This document shows positions 35,770 through 43,421 of a DNA stretch of 64,000 bases, one piece after another. The DNA is from Rhodovulum sp. P5 (GTDB lineage Bacteria; Pseudomonadota; Alphaproteobacteria; Rhodobacterales; Rhodobacteraceae), in the NCBI RefSeq assembly GCF_002079305.1, contig NZ_CP015039.1:2067501-2131500 (forward strand), read 5' to 3'. The notes under the pieces are model-generated. The model made no database searches. It was not told the origin of the DNA and saw only the letters and a list, made by a program, of their open reading frames with translations. How positions within the stretch are numbered: the stretch's first letter is position 1; every line of letters begins with the position of its first letter. The position numbers and the translations under genes are program-made.

Positions 35770-37497
35770 TCATCCGCCGAGTTGCGCCAGCAACACGACG
35801 ACAATTAAGGCAAGGGTGGCAGAGACGCCCTGCCAGAAGCGAACCGGATGGCGTTCGACCAGCGGCACATGGCGCGCGGCCCGATAGGTGGGCGGTGGCC
35901 TGTGCAGATCGGACATGAACTCGGACAGCGCATCATAGCGGCGCAGCGGATCGGGATGGACGGCACGGGCCAGCGCGGCGTCGACCCAGTCGGGCACACC
36001 ATGGGTGTCGTCGCGGGCGGGCCGGTAGCGCAGGCGCCGCTGATCGTTTCGGTTGCGGACCTTGGCGACCTCGGCCCCATAGGGCAGCCGCCCGGTCAAC
36101 AGTTCATAGGCGATGACCCCAAGGGCATACTGGTCCGACCGCCAGCTGACCGCATCGCCCGACAGGTATTCCGGCGCGGTGTACTGGTACGTTCCCATCA
36201 TGTCGCCGGCGAGGCCAGGCACGGTCTCTTCCAGCCCCGCCACCCGGACAGAGCCGAAATCGATGATCTTCACGGTGCCGTCGCCGTCGATCATGACGTT
36301 TTCGGGCCGCAGATCCTGATGGATCATCTCGCGCCGGTGAAAGGCGCGCAGGCCCCAGGCGATCTGGTCGACGATGTCGCGCACCTGATCCAGCGTCGGG
36401 CGCGGCGTGTCGGTCATCCATTGGCGCAGGGTCCGCCCCTCGACGAACTCCGTCACCGAATATAGCGCCGAGCGCTTTTCGCACGGGGCAGAGCGCAGCA
36501 CGTGGAACGAGACGATGCGGCGCGCCACCCAGTCTTCCAGAGCGAAGCGGCGCAGGAAGTCCGGGTCCTCCTGCATGCCCGTCGCCGGGATCTTCAGCGC
36601 CACCCGCGTGCCGCCCGCGGTGACCGCCAGAAACACATGGCTGCGGGATGAGGCATGCAGGGGGCGCACAACCCGGAACCCGTCGATCCAGTCGCCGGCC
36701 CGCGGCAGGGGCGGCACGGGCAGGGTCGCGTGCCCGGCGTCGAGATCGCCATCCTGCATGGCGGGCAGCGCATGGATGCGCAGGATCTGAACGGTCAGGT
36801 TGTCGGCGCTGCCCGCATCGAGCGCAAGATCGGCAAGCGCGCGGGCCGCCGCGGTCAGGTCCGGCGCCGCCGCGATTTCGCGGGCCACGGCGCGGCCAGT
36901 CACATGATCATGCACGCCGTCGGTGGTCAGAACGAATACGTCACCGACAGACAGCGGCACGCAGCGATAGTCGATTTCGATCTGCGGGGCCGCCCCAAGG
37001 GCACGACCAAGATAGGTTTCCGTGTCCGAAATACGGACCTTGTGGTCGTCGGTCAGGGGCTCAAGGCTGTCACCGGACAGGCGCGCAATCCGGCTGTCGC
37101 CGATATGGAACAGATGTGCCTCCCGCCCTTTCAGGATCAGGGCTGAAAGCGTGCAGACATGGCCGCGATTGGCATCGCCGATCGTGCCGTTCCGCGCATG
37201 CAGCCACGCATTCGTCGCCGCGATCACGCGGGAGGCCGCGGTCTTGACCGTCCATGTCTCCGGCGTGCTGTAGTAATCGGCCATGAGGCTTGAGATCGCG
37301 GTCTCGGACGCCTCGCGCGAGACGGGGCTGGAACTGATGCCGTCCGCCACGGCCAGCGTCAGGCCCTTGAACACCCGTTCGGGCCCCTCTGGCAGGCAGG
37401 CCCCGAAGAAATCCTGGTTCTGCGGCTTCCGCCCGGCCGCGGAATACTGGCCGATCGACACGGCAAGACCGGTCTGGTCGCAGGCATCCTTGGGCAT
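35770..37497 (-). CDS. PP2C phosphatase / Ser-Thr protein kinase fusion, membrane-anchored
   Basis: 575 residues. Residues about 10-242: PP2C phosphatase with its metal motifs (ADGISSS at 51-57, HIGDSRIARL, TTDGVHD at 191-197, ADNLTV at 231-236). Residues about 270-530: Hanks-type kinase with Lys302 (VALKIPA), HQDLRPEN (Asp395; Gln replaces the usual Arg of HRD), Asp413 in IIDFGS, and APE 441-443; the glycine-rich loop (PLHASSRSHVFLA) is degenerate. One C-terminal transmembrane helix (about 554-573). Fused phosphatase-kinases of this type are known beside nitrite transporters and assimilatory nitrate genes. Gln in HRD and the weak P-loop leave kinase activity open; targets are unknown. A terminator separates it from the channel gene. 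Confidence 0.9.
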   Translation of the reverse strand: MPKDACDQTGLAVSIGQYSAAGRKPQNQDFFGACLPEGPERVFKGLTLAVADGISSSPVSREASETAISSLMADYYSTPETWTVKTAASRVIAATNAWLHARNGTIGDANRGHVCTLSALILKGREAHLFHIGDSRIARLSGDSLEPLTDDHKVRISDTETYLGRALGAAPQIEIDYRCVPLSVGDVFVLTTDGVHDHVTGRAVAREIAAAPDLTAAARALADLALDAGSADNLTVQILRIHALPAMQDGDLDAGHATLPVPPLPRAGDWIDGFRVVRPLHASSRSHVFLAVTAGGTRVALKIPATGMQEDPDFLRRFALEDWVARRIVSFHVLRSAPCEKRSALYSVTEFVEGRTLRQWMTDTPRPTLDQVRDIVDQIAWGLRAFHRREMIHQDLRPENVMIDGDGTVKIIDFGSVRVAGLEETVPGLAGDMMGTYQYTAPEYLSGDAVSWRSDQYALGVIAYELLTGRLPYGAEVAKVRNRNDQRRLRYRPARDDTHGVPDWVDAALARAVHPDPLRRYDALSEFMSDLHRPPPTYRAARHVPLVERHPVRFWQGVSATLALIVVVLLAQLGG

Positions 37498-37511
37498 GGG
37501 CGGCTCCGGTT

Positions 37512-37544
37512 GAAAAAGACGGGGCCCCGCGCACCGGGGCCCCG
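37512..37544 (-). terminator. intrinsic terminator between the FNT channel and the kinase gene
   Basis: Minus strand: 9-bp stem (CGGGGCCCC/GGGGCCCCG, 37520-37528 with 37536-37544), seven-base loop, then UCUUUUUC (37512-37519). A strong rho-independent signal directly after the channel gene; the kinase and cyanase need read-through or a second promoter. Confidence 0.8.
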
Positions 37545-37553
37545 AAGGACCGA

Positions 37554-38405
37554 TTATTCGGCCGGCATGGTGGACACGTCACTGTTGTGGGTCACGGCCG
37601 CCTTGCGCGAGGGCGAGGTCTTGTAGTGGGTCGAGTAGATCATCGCGCCCACGAAGGTCAGACCGCCCACGAGGTTGCCCAGAACCGTCGGGATCTCGTT
37701 CCAGAACAGGTAGTCGGTGATCGTGAAGTTACCGCCCAGCAGAAGGCCCGAGGGGAACAGGAACATGTTCACGATGGAATGTTCGAAGCCGAGGTAGAAG
37801 AAAACGAGGATCGGCATCCACATCGCGATGACCTTGCCCGACACGCTGGTCGACATCATCGCGGCGACCACGCCGGTGGACACCATCCAGTTGCACATCA
37901 CCGCCCGGACAAAGAGTGTCAGCATGCCCGACGCCCCGGCCTCGGCATAGCCGACGGTGCGGGCCTCTCCGATCACGCCGATCTTCTGGCCGACGGCGTT
38001 CGGTTCATGGCTGAACCCGGTGGTGAAGATGATCGCCATGAAGATCGCGACGGTGAAGGCCCCGGCAAAGTTGCCGACGAAGACAAGGCCCCAGTTGCGC
38101 AGCACGCCCTTGACCGTGACACCCGGCCGCTTGTCGAGCAGGGCAAGCGGCACCAGCGTGAACACGCCCGTCAGCAGGTCGAAGCCCAGCAGGTAGAGTG
38201 TGCAGAACCCGACCGGGAACAGCAGCGCGCCGATCAGGAATTGCCCGGTGTTCACGGCCACCGTCACGGCAAAGGCCGCCGCCAGCGCGAGAATGGCACC
38301 GGCCATATAGGCGCGGATCAGCGTGTCCTTGGTCGACATGAAGACCTTGGCTTCACCGGCATCGACCATCTTCGATGCAAATTCGGGTGGATTGATGTAG
38401 GACAT
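37554..38405 (-). CDS. formate/nitrite transporter family channel (NirC/FocA type)
   Basis: 283 residues, six transmembrane helices. Start ATG 38405 with AGAGGA upstream; the longer frame to 38573 runs through the RNA leader described below. Family motifs: AGAILALAAAFAV near helix 1, VGNFAGA in helix 3 (the FNT omega-loop region), VCNWMV-type segment as MCNWMVSTGV, and GFEHSIVNMF with the central pore His. It moves nitrite or formate across the inner membrane. Neighbouring nitrite reductase and nasT genes support nitrite. Preceded by a two-hairpin ANTAR-type leader. Confidence 0.93.
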   Translation of the reverse strand: MSYINPPEFASKMVDAGEAKVFMSTKDTLIRAYMAGAILALAAAFAVTVAVNTGQFLIGALLFPVGFCTLYLLGFDLLTGVFTLVPLALLDKRPGVTVKGVLRNWGLVFVGNFAGAFTVAIFMAIIFTTGFSHEPNAVGQKIGVIGEARTVGYAEAGASGMLTLFVRAVMCNWMVSTGVVAAMMSTSVSGKVIAMWMPILVFFYLGFEHSIVNMFLFPSGLLLGGNFTITDYLFWNEIPTVLGNLVGGLTFVGAMIYSTHYKTSPSRKAAVTHNSDVSTMPAE

Positions 38406-38892
38406 GTTCGGTTCCTCTGTCTGTTCGGGCCTGCGTTTCGGAGGCCGATCAAAGGGCGCAGTCGCGGCGCCGTTTTGGGAGAGGCAGGTCAGGGAACACG
38501 GCAAACATGACGCCGCGTCCTCGGACCGGCCCCGTGGGGCGGTTTCGAAGGAAGCAGCGCCGTTGCTGCACACCCAGAAAGGGTATCAGATCGGAAAGGG
38601 CCGCGCCGTTGCGGCTTGGGGCAGGTGTGACCACCGGCCATGTTTCGATTAGGCCCGCACCACGCACGCAAGCAAGCGAATCGAGACCGATTGCCGCAAG
38701 TTTCGGTCGAATCGAACACATCCTGATTGTTTCGCCGCATTCCTGCGCAGCATCTGGCAAGATTTGTGACCATTCGCCCATTTCGCGGGCGCAGCATGTC
38801 TGGAATGATTCGATGATGCCCCTGCACACGCGCGCCGCTTGCTGCGCCTTGCCGCGGCGCCTAGCCATGCGGGGGGACAGACGAGAGGCCAA
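38406..38892. other. divergent region between the FNT channel gene and nasT
   Basis: 487 bases with no convincing gene; the reading frames here are shadows. It contains the two ANTAR-type hairpins of the channel leader (separate entry) and should contain both divergent promoters. I could not fix either: no good sigma-70 pair, and TGGCAAGATTTGTG at about 38754 only partly resembles a sigma-54 site. Confidence 0.5.
38554..38615 (-). promoter_or_regulatory. candidate ANTAR (NasT) two-hairpin RNA target upstream of the FNT channel
   Basis: Read on the minus strand (transcript sense): hairpin P1, GCCGC-AACGGC-GCGGC (38615 to 38600), and hairpin P2, GCAGC-AACGGC-GCTGC (38569 to 38554). Both have perfect 5-bp stems and the same hexaloop, with A at loop position 1 and G at position 4, as required in known ANTAR targets. 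The linker is 30 bases and itself holds ACCC-TTTCT-GGGT. The leader then runs about 148 bases to the channel ATG. I found no U-tract terminator overlapping P2, so the mode of control may differ from the nrtA leader. Confidence 0.65.
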
Positions 38893-39477
38893 ATGCCCGA
38901 CATGATTTCCATCGTCGTGGTCGAAAGCGACCGAGACCGCGCGCTTCTGATCGTGGACAGCCTGCGGGAAGCCGGCGATTTCGACGTCTTCGTCGTCTCC
39001 GAGATGACCGGACTTGCGCGCCAGATTTCAGAGCGGAACCCGGACGTGGTTCTGGTGGACGTCACCAGCCCCTCTCGCGATATCCTGGAAGAACTGGCGC
39101 TGGCCTCGGGCCCGCTGGACCGACCGGTGGCGATGTTCGTCGACCGGTCGGACGACAGCCTGACCAAGGCCGCGATCGAGGCGGGCGTATCCGCCTATGT
39201 GGTCGACGGGCTGCGCGCCGACCGGATCAAGCCGATCATGGATGCCGCCATCGCCCGCTTTCACATGTTCGCGCGGATGCGCGCAGAGTTGGAGGCGACA
39301 CGCCGGGCGCTGGAGGAACGCAAGGTCATCGACCGCGCCAAGGGCATGCTGATGAAGGCCAAGGGGCTGGACGAAGACGCGGCCTATGCGCTGTTGCGCA
39401 AGACGGCGATGGACCAGGGGCGCAAGGTCGTCGATGTCGCACAGGCGCTGGTCACGGCTGCGGGGCTGTTGTCGTGA
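38893..39477 (+). CDS. nasT: NasT, ANTAR-domain transcription antiterminator
   Basis: 194 residues; ATG 38893 with GAGAGG upstream. N-terminal receiver-like domain (acidic Glu11/Asp13, Asp56 in VLVDVTSP, Lys in the KPIMDAA region) and C-terminal ANTAR RNA-binding domain (about 128-190: LEERKVIDRAKGMLMKAKGL, then DEDAAYALLRKTAM), given here as two segments. In known NasS/NasT systems NasT binds hexaloop hairpins in the leader of nitrate assimilation mRNAs and prevents termination, and is held inactive by NasS without nitrate/nitrite. It overlaps nasS by GTGA. Confidence 0.93.
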   Translation: MPDMISIVVVESDRDRALLIVDSLREAGDFDVFVVSEMTGLARQISERNPDVVLVDVTSPSRDILEELALASGPLDRPVAMFVDRSDDSLTKAAIEAGVSAYVVDGLRADRIKPIMDAAIARFHMFARMRAELEATRRALEERKVIDRAKGMLMKAKGLDEDAAYALLRKTAMDQGRKVVDVAQALVTAAGLLS

Positions 39478-40643
39478 GCATGGTGGACTTGCAGGTCGGG
39501 TTCATCCCGCTGGTCGATGCCGCCCCCCTGATCGTGGCGCGCGAAATCGGCTTTGACGAGGAAGTCGGGCTGCGGCTTTCCCTGCGCTCGGCCCCAAGCT
39601 GGGCAACCTTGCGCGACATGCTGGTGATGGGTCAGGTCGAGGCCGCGCATCTTCTGGCGCCGATCCCCGTGGCGATGGCGCTGGGTCTTGGGGGCATGGC
39701 GACGCGGCTGGACGTGCTGTCGGTGCTGTCGGTCAATGGCAATGTGATCGGCGTATCGACGCCCTTGGCGGACCGCATGCGCGCCGCCGGCTTCGGTTTC
39801 GATTTCACGGATGCGCGGGCGGCCGGGCAGGCGCTGATCGCCGCCTGTGATACCCGCCCCCGGATCGGCGTGCCCTTCCCGTTCTCGATGCATGCGGAAC
39901 TGCTGTATCACTGGCTGGGCGTCCGGGCCCCGCAGGATCTGGATGTCAGAACCGTCCCGCCCCCCCTGATGGCCGATGCGATGGCCGCGGGAGAGATCGA
40001 TGCCTTCTGCGTGGGCGCGCCCTGGGGGTCCATCGCGGTGGAAACCTGTGTGGGGTCGCTGTTGCTGCCGGGCACCGCGATCTGGGCCTTTGCCCCGGAA
40101 AAGGTGCTGGCCGTCCGGCATGACTGGGCAGAGAGCGAACCCGGCCTTGCGCGCCGCCTGATGCGGGCGGTCTGGCGGGCCGGGCGCTGGCTGGGACAGG
40201 CGGACAACCTGTCGACCGCGTCCGAAATTCTGGCGCGGTCGGAATATGTCAACGTGCCCGCCGAACTCATCGAACGGGCGCTGACCGGGCGGGTCACGAT
40301 CAGCCCGCGGGGCGAGCTTCGCCGGGTGCCCAATTTCCTTGTGTTCCATCATGGCGCGGCGAGTTTTCCGTGGAAGTCGCAGGCCGCGTGGATCGCCGCC
40401 CGGCTGGCAGAGCGGAACGGGCTTGACCGGGCGCAGGCCATGCAGACCGCGCGCGGGGTCTTCCGCACCGATCTCTACCGCCGGAATCTGGGCGATCTGG
40501 GCGCCGAATTGCCCGGTGCGTCGGAAAAGGTCGAAGGTTCGGTGCAGGTGCCGACGCCGGTTGCCTCCGAAACGGGACGGCTGATTCTTCAGCCTGATCG
40601 TTTCTTCGACGGGCATATTTTCGACCCAAGCGCGACAAACTGA
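39474..40643 (+). CDS. nasS: NasS, nitrate/nitrite sensor (cytoplasmic NrtA-like)
   Basis: 389 residues from GTG 39474 (or 387 from ATG 39480). It is homologous to the nitrate-binding protein NrtA encoded downstream (shared VGFIPLVDAAPLIVA / [15 protein letters not shown] starts, PFPFSMHAELLYHWLG, PPLMADAMAAGEIDAFCVGAPW) but has no signal peptide, which is the hallmark of NasS. Binds nitrate or nitrite in the cytoplasm and releases NasT. Followed by a small hairpin terminator, then the nrtA leader. Confidence 0.92.
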   Translation: MSMVDLQVGFIPLVDAAPLIVAREIGFDEEVGLRLSLRSAPSWATLRDMLVMGQVEAAHLLAPIPVAMALGLGGMATRLDVLSVLSVNGNVIGVSTPLADRMRAAGFGFDFTDARAAGQALIAACDTRPRIGVPFPFSMHAELLYHWLGVRAPQDLDVRTVPPPLMADAMAAGEIDAFCVGAPWGSIAVETCVGSLLLPGTAIWAFAPEKVLAVRHDWAESEPGLARRLMRAVWRAGRWLGQADNLSTASEILARSEYVNVPAELIERALTGRVTISPRGELRRVPNFLVFHHGAASFPWKSQAAWIAARLAERNGLDRAQAMQTARGVFRTDLYRRNLGDLGAELPGASEKVEGSVQVPTPVASETGRLILQPDRFFDGHIFDPSATN

Positions 40644-40674
40644 CGCCATATTGGGCAGAATGCTGCGCCGCAAA

Positions 40675-40694
40675 GACAGGAAGCCTGTCATTTT
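40675..40694 (+). terminator. terminator of nasTS
   Basis: GACAGG (40675-40680) pairs with CCTGTC (40684-40689) around AAG, followed by ATTTT and, after CC, ATTTTT. Located 31 bases after the nasS stop. Confidence 0.65.
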
Positions 40695-40748
40695 CCATTT
40701 TTGAACTGGAACAGATTGACGCCCGCGGAGTGCATTTGCATGGTGAAT

Positions 40749-40824
40749 GTGTGGCGGGGCAAGGATGTCTCGTCACACGAAATTCACCCACGATGATGCG
40801 GGTATTCCTGAGCAAAGCCGCTCG
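40749..40824 (+). promoter_or_regulatory. candidate NasT-binding two-hairpin antiterminator in the nrtA leader
   Basis: P1: arm 40749-40760 pairs with 40767-40778 over 12 contiguous pairs (some G-U), hexaloop AAGGAT (40761-40766). P2: GAGC (40810-40813) pairs with GCTC (40820-40823), hexaloop AAAGCC (40814-40819), closed by a U-G pair. Both loops have A at position 1 and G at position 4, the conserved ANTAR-target bases. P2 uses bases 40816-40823 of the terminator's 5' arm, so P2 and the terminator cannot form together. The linker (40779-40809) holds an ACCC/GGGT mini-hairpin like the one upstream of the FNT gene. Confidence 0.75.
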
Positions 40825-40868
40825 ACCCTTCGCATGAATGCGAGGCTGGTCGGCGGCTTTTTTGTTTT
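40816..40868 (+). terminator. leader terminator upstream of nrtA
   Basis: 5' arm 40816-40827 (AGCCGC, bulged T, CGACC) pairs with 40848-40858 (GGTCGGCGGCT); an inner stem (40828-40834 with 40839-40845) extends it. It is followed by TTTTTTGTTTT (40858-40868). A very strong intrinsic terminator placed 43 bases before nrtA, so the operon needs antitermination to be expressed. Confidence 0.85.
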
Positions 40869-40910
40869 CCTGCCCGCACCCACGGGCCCTGATCGAGGAT
40901 CGAACTCCAC

Positions 40911-42275
40911 ATGAAACGCGCGATTGCCCTTCTGGCCGCTTCGACGATGCTGACCGCCCCTGCCTGGGCCGAGATGCTGGATGTCGAGAAGGACGAGCTG
41001 AAATTCGGCTTCATCAAGCTGACGGACATGGCGCCGCTCGCCGTGGCCTACGAGATGGGCTATTTCGAGGATGAGGGCCTGTTCGTCACACTGGAGCCGC
41101 AAGCCAACTGGAAGGTGCTGCTGGACCGCGTGATCGACGGCGAACTGGACGGCGCGCACATGCTGGCCGGTCAGCCGCTGGCCGCGACCATCGGCTTCGG
41201 GACCGAGGCCCATGTCATCACCCCCTTCTCGATGGATCTGAACGGCAACGGCATCACCGTGTCGAACGAGATCTGGGCGCAGATGAAGGAGAACATCCCC
41301 CACGAAAACGGCAAGCCGGTGCACCCGATCTCTGCCGCGGCGCTGAAGCCGGTGGTCGAAAGCTACCGCGCCGAGGGCAAGCCGTTCAACATGGGCATGG
41401 TGTTCCCGGTCTCGACCCACAACTACGAACTCCGCTACTGGCTGGCCGCGGGCGGGCTTGAGCCCGGATATTACAGCCCCGACAATGTCAGCGGCCAGAT
41501 CGGCGCCGAGGTTCTGCTGTCGGTGACGCCGCCGCCGCAGATGCCCGCCACGATGGAGGCCGGCACGATCTATGGCTACTGCGTGGGTGAGCCGTGGAAC
41601 CAGCAGGCGGTGTTCAAGGGCATCGGCGTGCCGGTCGTCACCGACTACGAGCTTTGGAAGAACAACCCCGAAAAGGTGTTCGGCATCACCGCCGAGTTTG
41701 CCGAAGAATACCCGCAGACGACGCTCGCTGTGACCAAGGCGCTGATCCGGGCCGCGATCTGGCTGGATGAAAACGACAACGCCAACCGGGAAGAGGCGGT
41801 CGAGATCCTCAGCCGGTCCGAGTATGTGGGCGCGGACGCAGAGGTGATCGCCAACTCGATGACCGGCACCTTCGAATACGAAAAGGGCGACAAGCGCGAG
41901 GTGCCCGACTTCAACGTGTTCTTCCGCTATAACGCGACCTATCCCTTCTATTCCGATGCGGTCTGGTACCTGACCCAGATGCGCCGCTGGGGCCAGATCG
42001 CCGAGGCCAAGCCGGACTCCTGGTATGACGAGGTGGCGAAGTCGGTCTACAAGCCGGAAATCTACCTGGAAGCCGCGCGCATGCTGGTGGACGAAGGTCT
42101 GGCGAACGAGGCAGACTTCCCCTGGGACAGCGACGGCTACAAGGCAGCGACGCCTGCCGCGGATGTGATCGACGGCATCGGCTATGACGGCCGCCAGCCC
42201 AATGCGTATCTCGACAGCCTGCCGATCGGGCTGAAGGGCGACCAGACGGTCGTCGGCAACGAGGTACAGGGCTGA
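40911..42275 (+). CDS. nrtA: nitrate/nitrite ABC transporter substrate-binding protein
   Basis: 454 residues of the NrtA/CmpA family. Signal peptide 1-20 (cleavage after AWA). Family segments: [72 protein letters not shown]. No lipobox, so it is probably a free periplasmic protein rather than a lipoprotein as in cyanobacteria. First gene of the nitrate assimilation operon, behind the NasT-type leader. Nitrate or nitrite is the likely ligand; cyanate is known for close relatives and cannot be excluded given cynS nearby. Confidence 0.93.
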   Translation: MKRAIALLAASTMLTAPAWAEMLDVEKDELKFGFIKLTDMAPLAVAYEMGYFEDEGLFVTLEPQANWKVLLDRVIDGELDGAHMLAGQPLAATIGFGTEAHVITPFSMDLNGNGITVSNEIWAQMKENIPHENGKPVHPISAAALKPVVESYRAEGKPFNMGMVFPVSTHNYELRYWLAAGGLEPGYYSPDNVSGQIGAEVLLSVTPPPQMPATMEAGTIYGYCVGEPWNQQAVFKGIGVPVVTDYELWKNNPEKVFGITAEFAEEYPQTTLAVTKALIRAAIWLDENDNANREEAVEILSRSEYVGADAEVIANSMTGTFEYEKGDKREVPDFNVFFRYNATYPFYSDAVWYLTQMRRWGQIAEAKPDSWYDEVAKSVYKPEIYLEAARMLVDEGLANEADFPWDSDGYKAATPAADVIDGIGYDGRQPNAYLDSLPIGLKGDQTVVGNEVQG

Positions 42276-42279
42276 GCCC

Positions 42280-42317
42280 GCGCGCGGGGGTGATCTCCTC
42301 CCTGGGCCCCCGCGCGC
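42280..42317 (+). repeat. strong hairpin between nrtA and nrtB
   Basis: 11-bp perfect GC stem (42280-42290 with 42307-42317, GCGCGCGGGGG and its complement), 16-base loop, followed by CCATTTT. Partial terminator or 3'-end protector that should make nrtA more abundant than the permease. Confidence 0.7.
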
Positions 42318-42339
42318 CCATTTTCCAAAGGACGCTCCG

Positions 42340-43416
42340 ATGACCGCAATCGACCCCGATACGCTGGGCCGGGCAGAGGCCCGCCGCACCGCCCTCTTTA
42401 CCCGGATCAACAAGGCCGATGGCTGGTTCCGGATCCTCGGCCTTGGCTGGCTGACCCCGATCCTGCGCGCCGCGGCTGGCGACAACCCCAAGGCGCAGAT
42501 GCGCGAGTTGTGGCAGTTGCTGGGCGTGCCGCTGGCCGCGATCCTGATCTTCCTTGTGGCCTGGGGCACGCTGGCGCCCAAGGTTCAGACCTCTCTCGGC
42601 GCCATTCCGGGGCCGGCACAGGTCTGGGCACAGGTGCAGGTGCTGCACGCCGATCACGTTCGGACCCAGGAAAAGGCCGCCGCCTTTTACGAACGGCAGG
42701 AGGCGCGGAATGAAAAGCTGATCGCCGCCGGCAAGGAAGACAAGGTCAAGTGGCGCGATTTCACCGGAGCGCCGACCTATTATCAGCAGATCTGGACCTC
42801 GATCCAGACGGTGTTCTTCGGCTTCATGCTGGGCACCATCGTGGCCGTGCCGCTGGGCATCGCGGCGGGCCTGTCGCGCACCGCGAATGCCGCGCTGAAC
42901 CCGCTGATCCAGATCTTCAAGCCGGTCTCGCCGCTGGCATGGCTGCCCATCGTCACCATGGTCGTCTCTGCGGTCTATGTAACCAATGACGGCATGTTCT
43001 CGAAATCCTTCCTGACCTCGGCGATCACCGTCACGCTGTGTTCGCTCTGGCCCACGATCATCAACACCGCGCTTGGCGTGTCCTCCATCGACAAGGATCT
43101 GGTGAACGTCTCCAAGGTGCTGAAGATGGGCACCTGGACCAAGATCACCAAGCTGGTCCTGCCCTCCGCGCTGCCGCTGATCTTCACCGGGCTGCGGCTG
43201 TCGCTGGGCGTGGGCTGGATGGTGCTGATCGCGGCGGAAATGCTGGCGCAAAACCCCGGCCTTGGCAAATTCGTCTGGGACGAGTTCCAGAACGGGTCTT
43301 CCGACAGCCTTGCCCGGATCATGGTCGCGGTCTTCACCATCGGCCTCATCGGCTTCGCGCTGGATCGGCTGATGTACGCGATCCAGTCCATGTTCACCTT
43401 CTCGGCCAACCGGTGA
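42340..43416 (+). CDS. nrtB: nitrate/nitrite ABC transporter permease
   Basis: 358 residues, NrtB/CynB/SsuC family. AAAGGA precedes the ATG. An N-terminal 75-residue cytoplasmic part precedes helix 1 (about 61-80, VPLAAILIFLVAWGTLAP), then a long loop and the core of five helices. The EAA-type loop is NVSKVLKMGTWTKITKLVLPSALP, and the motif KPVSPLAWLPI is typical of the family. It pairs with the double ATPase encoded next. Confidence 0.93.
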   Translation: MTAIDPDTLGRAEARRTALFTRINKADGWFRILGLGWLTPILRAAAGDNPKAQMRELWQLLGVPLAAILIFLVAWGTLAPKVQTSLGAIPGPAQVWAQVQVLHADHVRTQEKAAAFYERQEARNEKLIAAGKEDKVKWRDFTGAPTYYQQIWTSIQTVFFGFMLGTIVAVPLGIAAGLSRTANAALNPLIQIFKPVSPLAWLPIVTMVVSAVYVTNDGMFSKSFLTSAITVTLCSLWPTIINTALGVSSIDKDLVNVSKVLKMGTWTKITKLVLPSALPLIFTGLRLSLGVGWMVLIAAEMLAQNPGLGKFVWDEFQNGSSDSLARIMVAVFTIGLIGFALDRLMYAIQSMFTFSANR

Positions 43417-43421
43417 GCGCC

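Noticed and set aside
38681..38720. tRNA-like T-arm (GGTCGAATC) near nasT
   Set aside because: No acceptor stem, D-arm or anticodon arm can be built around it.
38754..38767. Sigma-54 promoter for nasT
   Set aside because: TGGCAAGATTTGTG has the -24-like half but lacks the GC of the -12 element.
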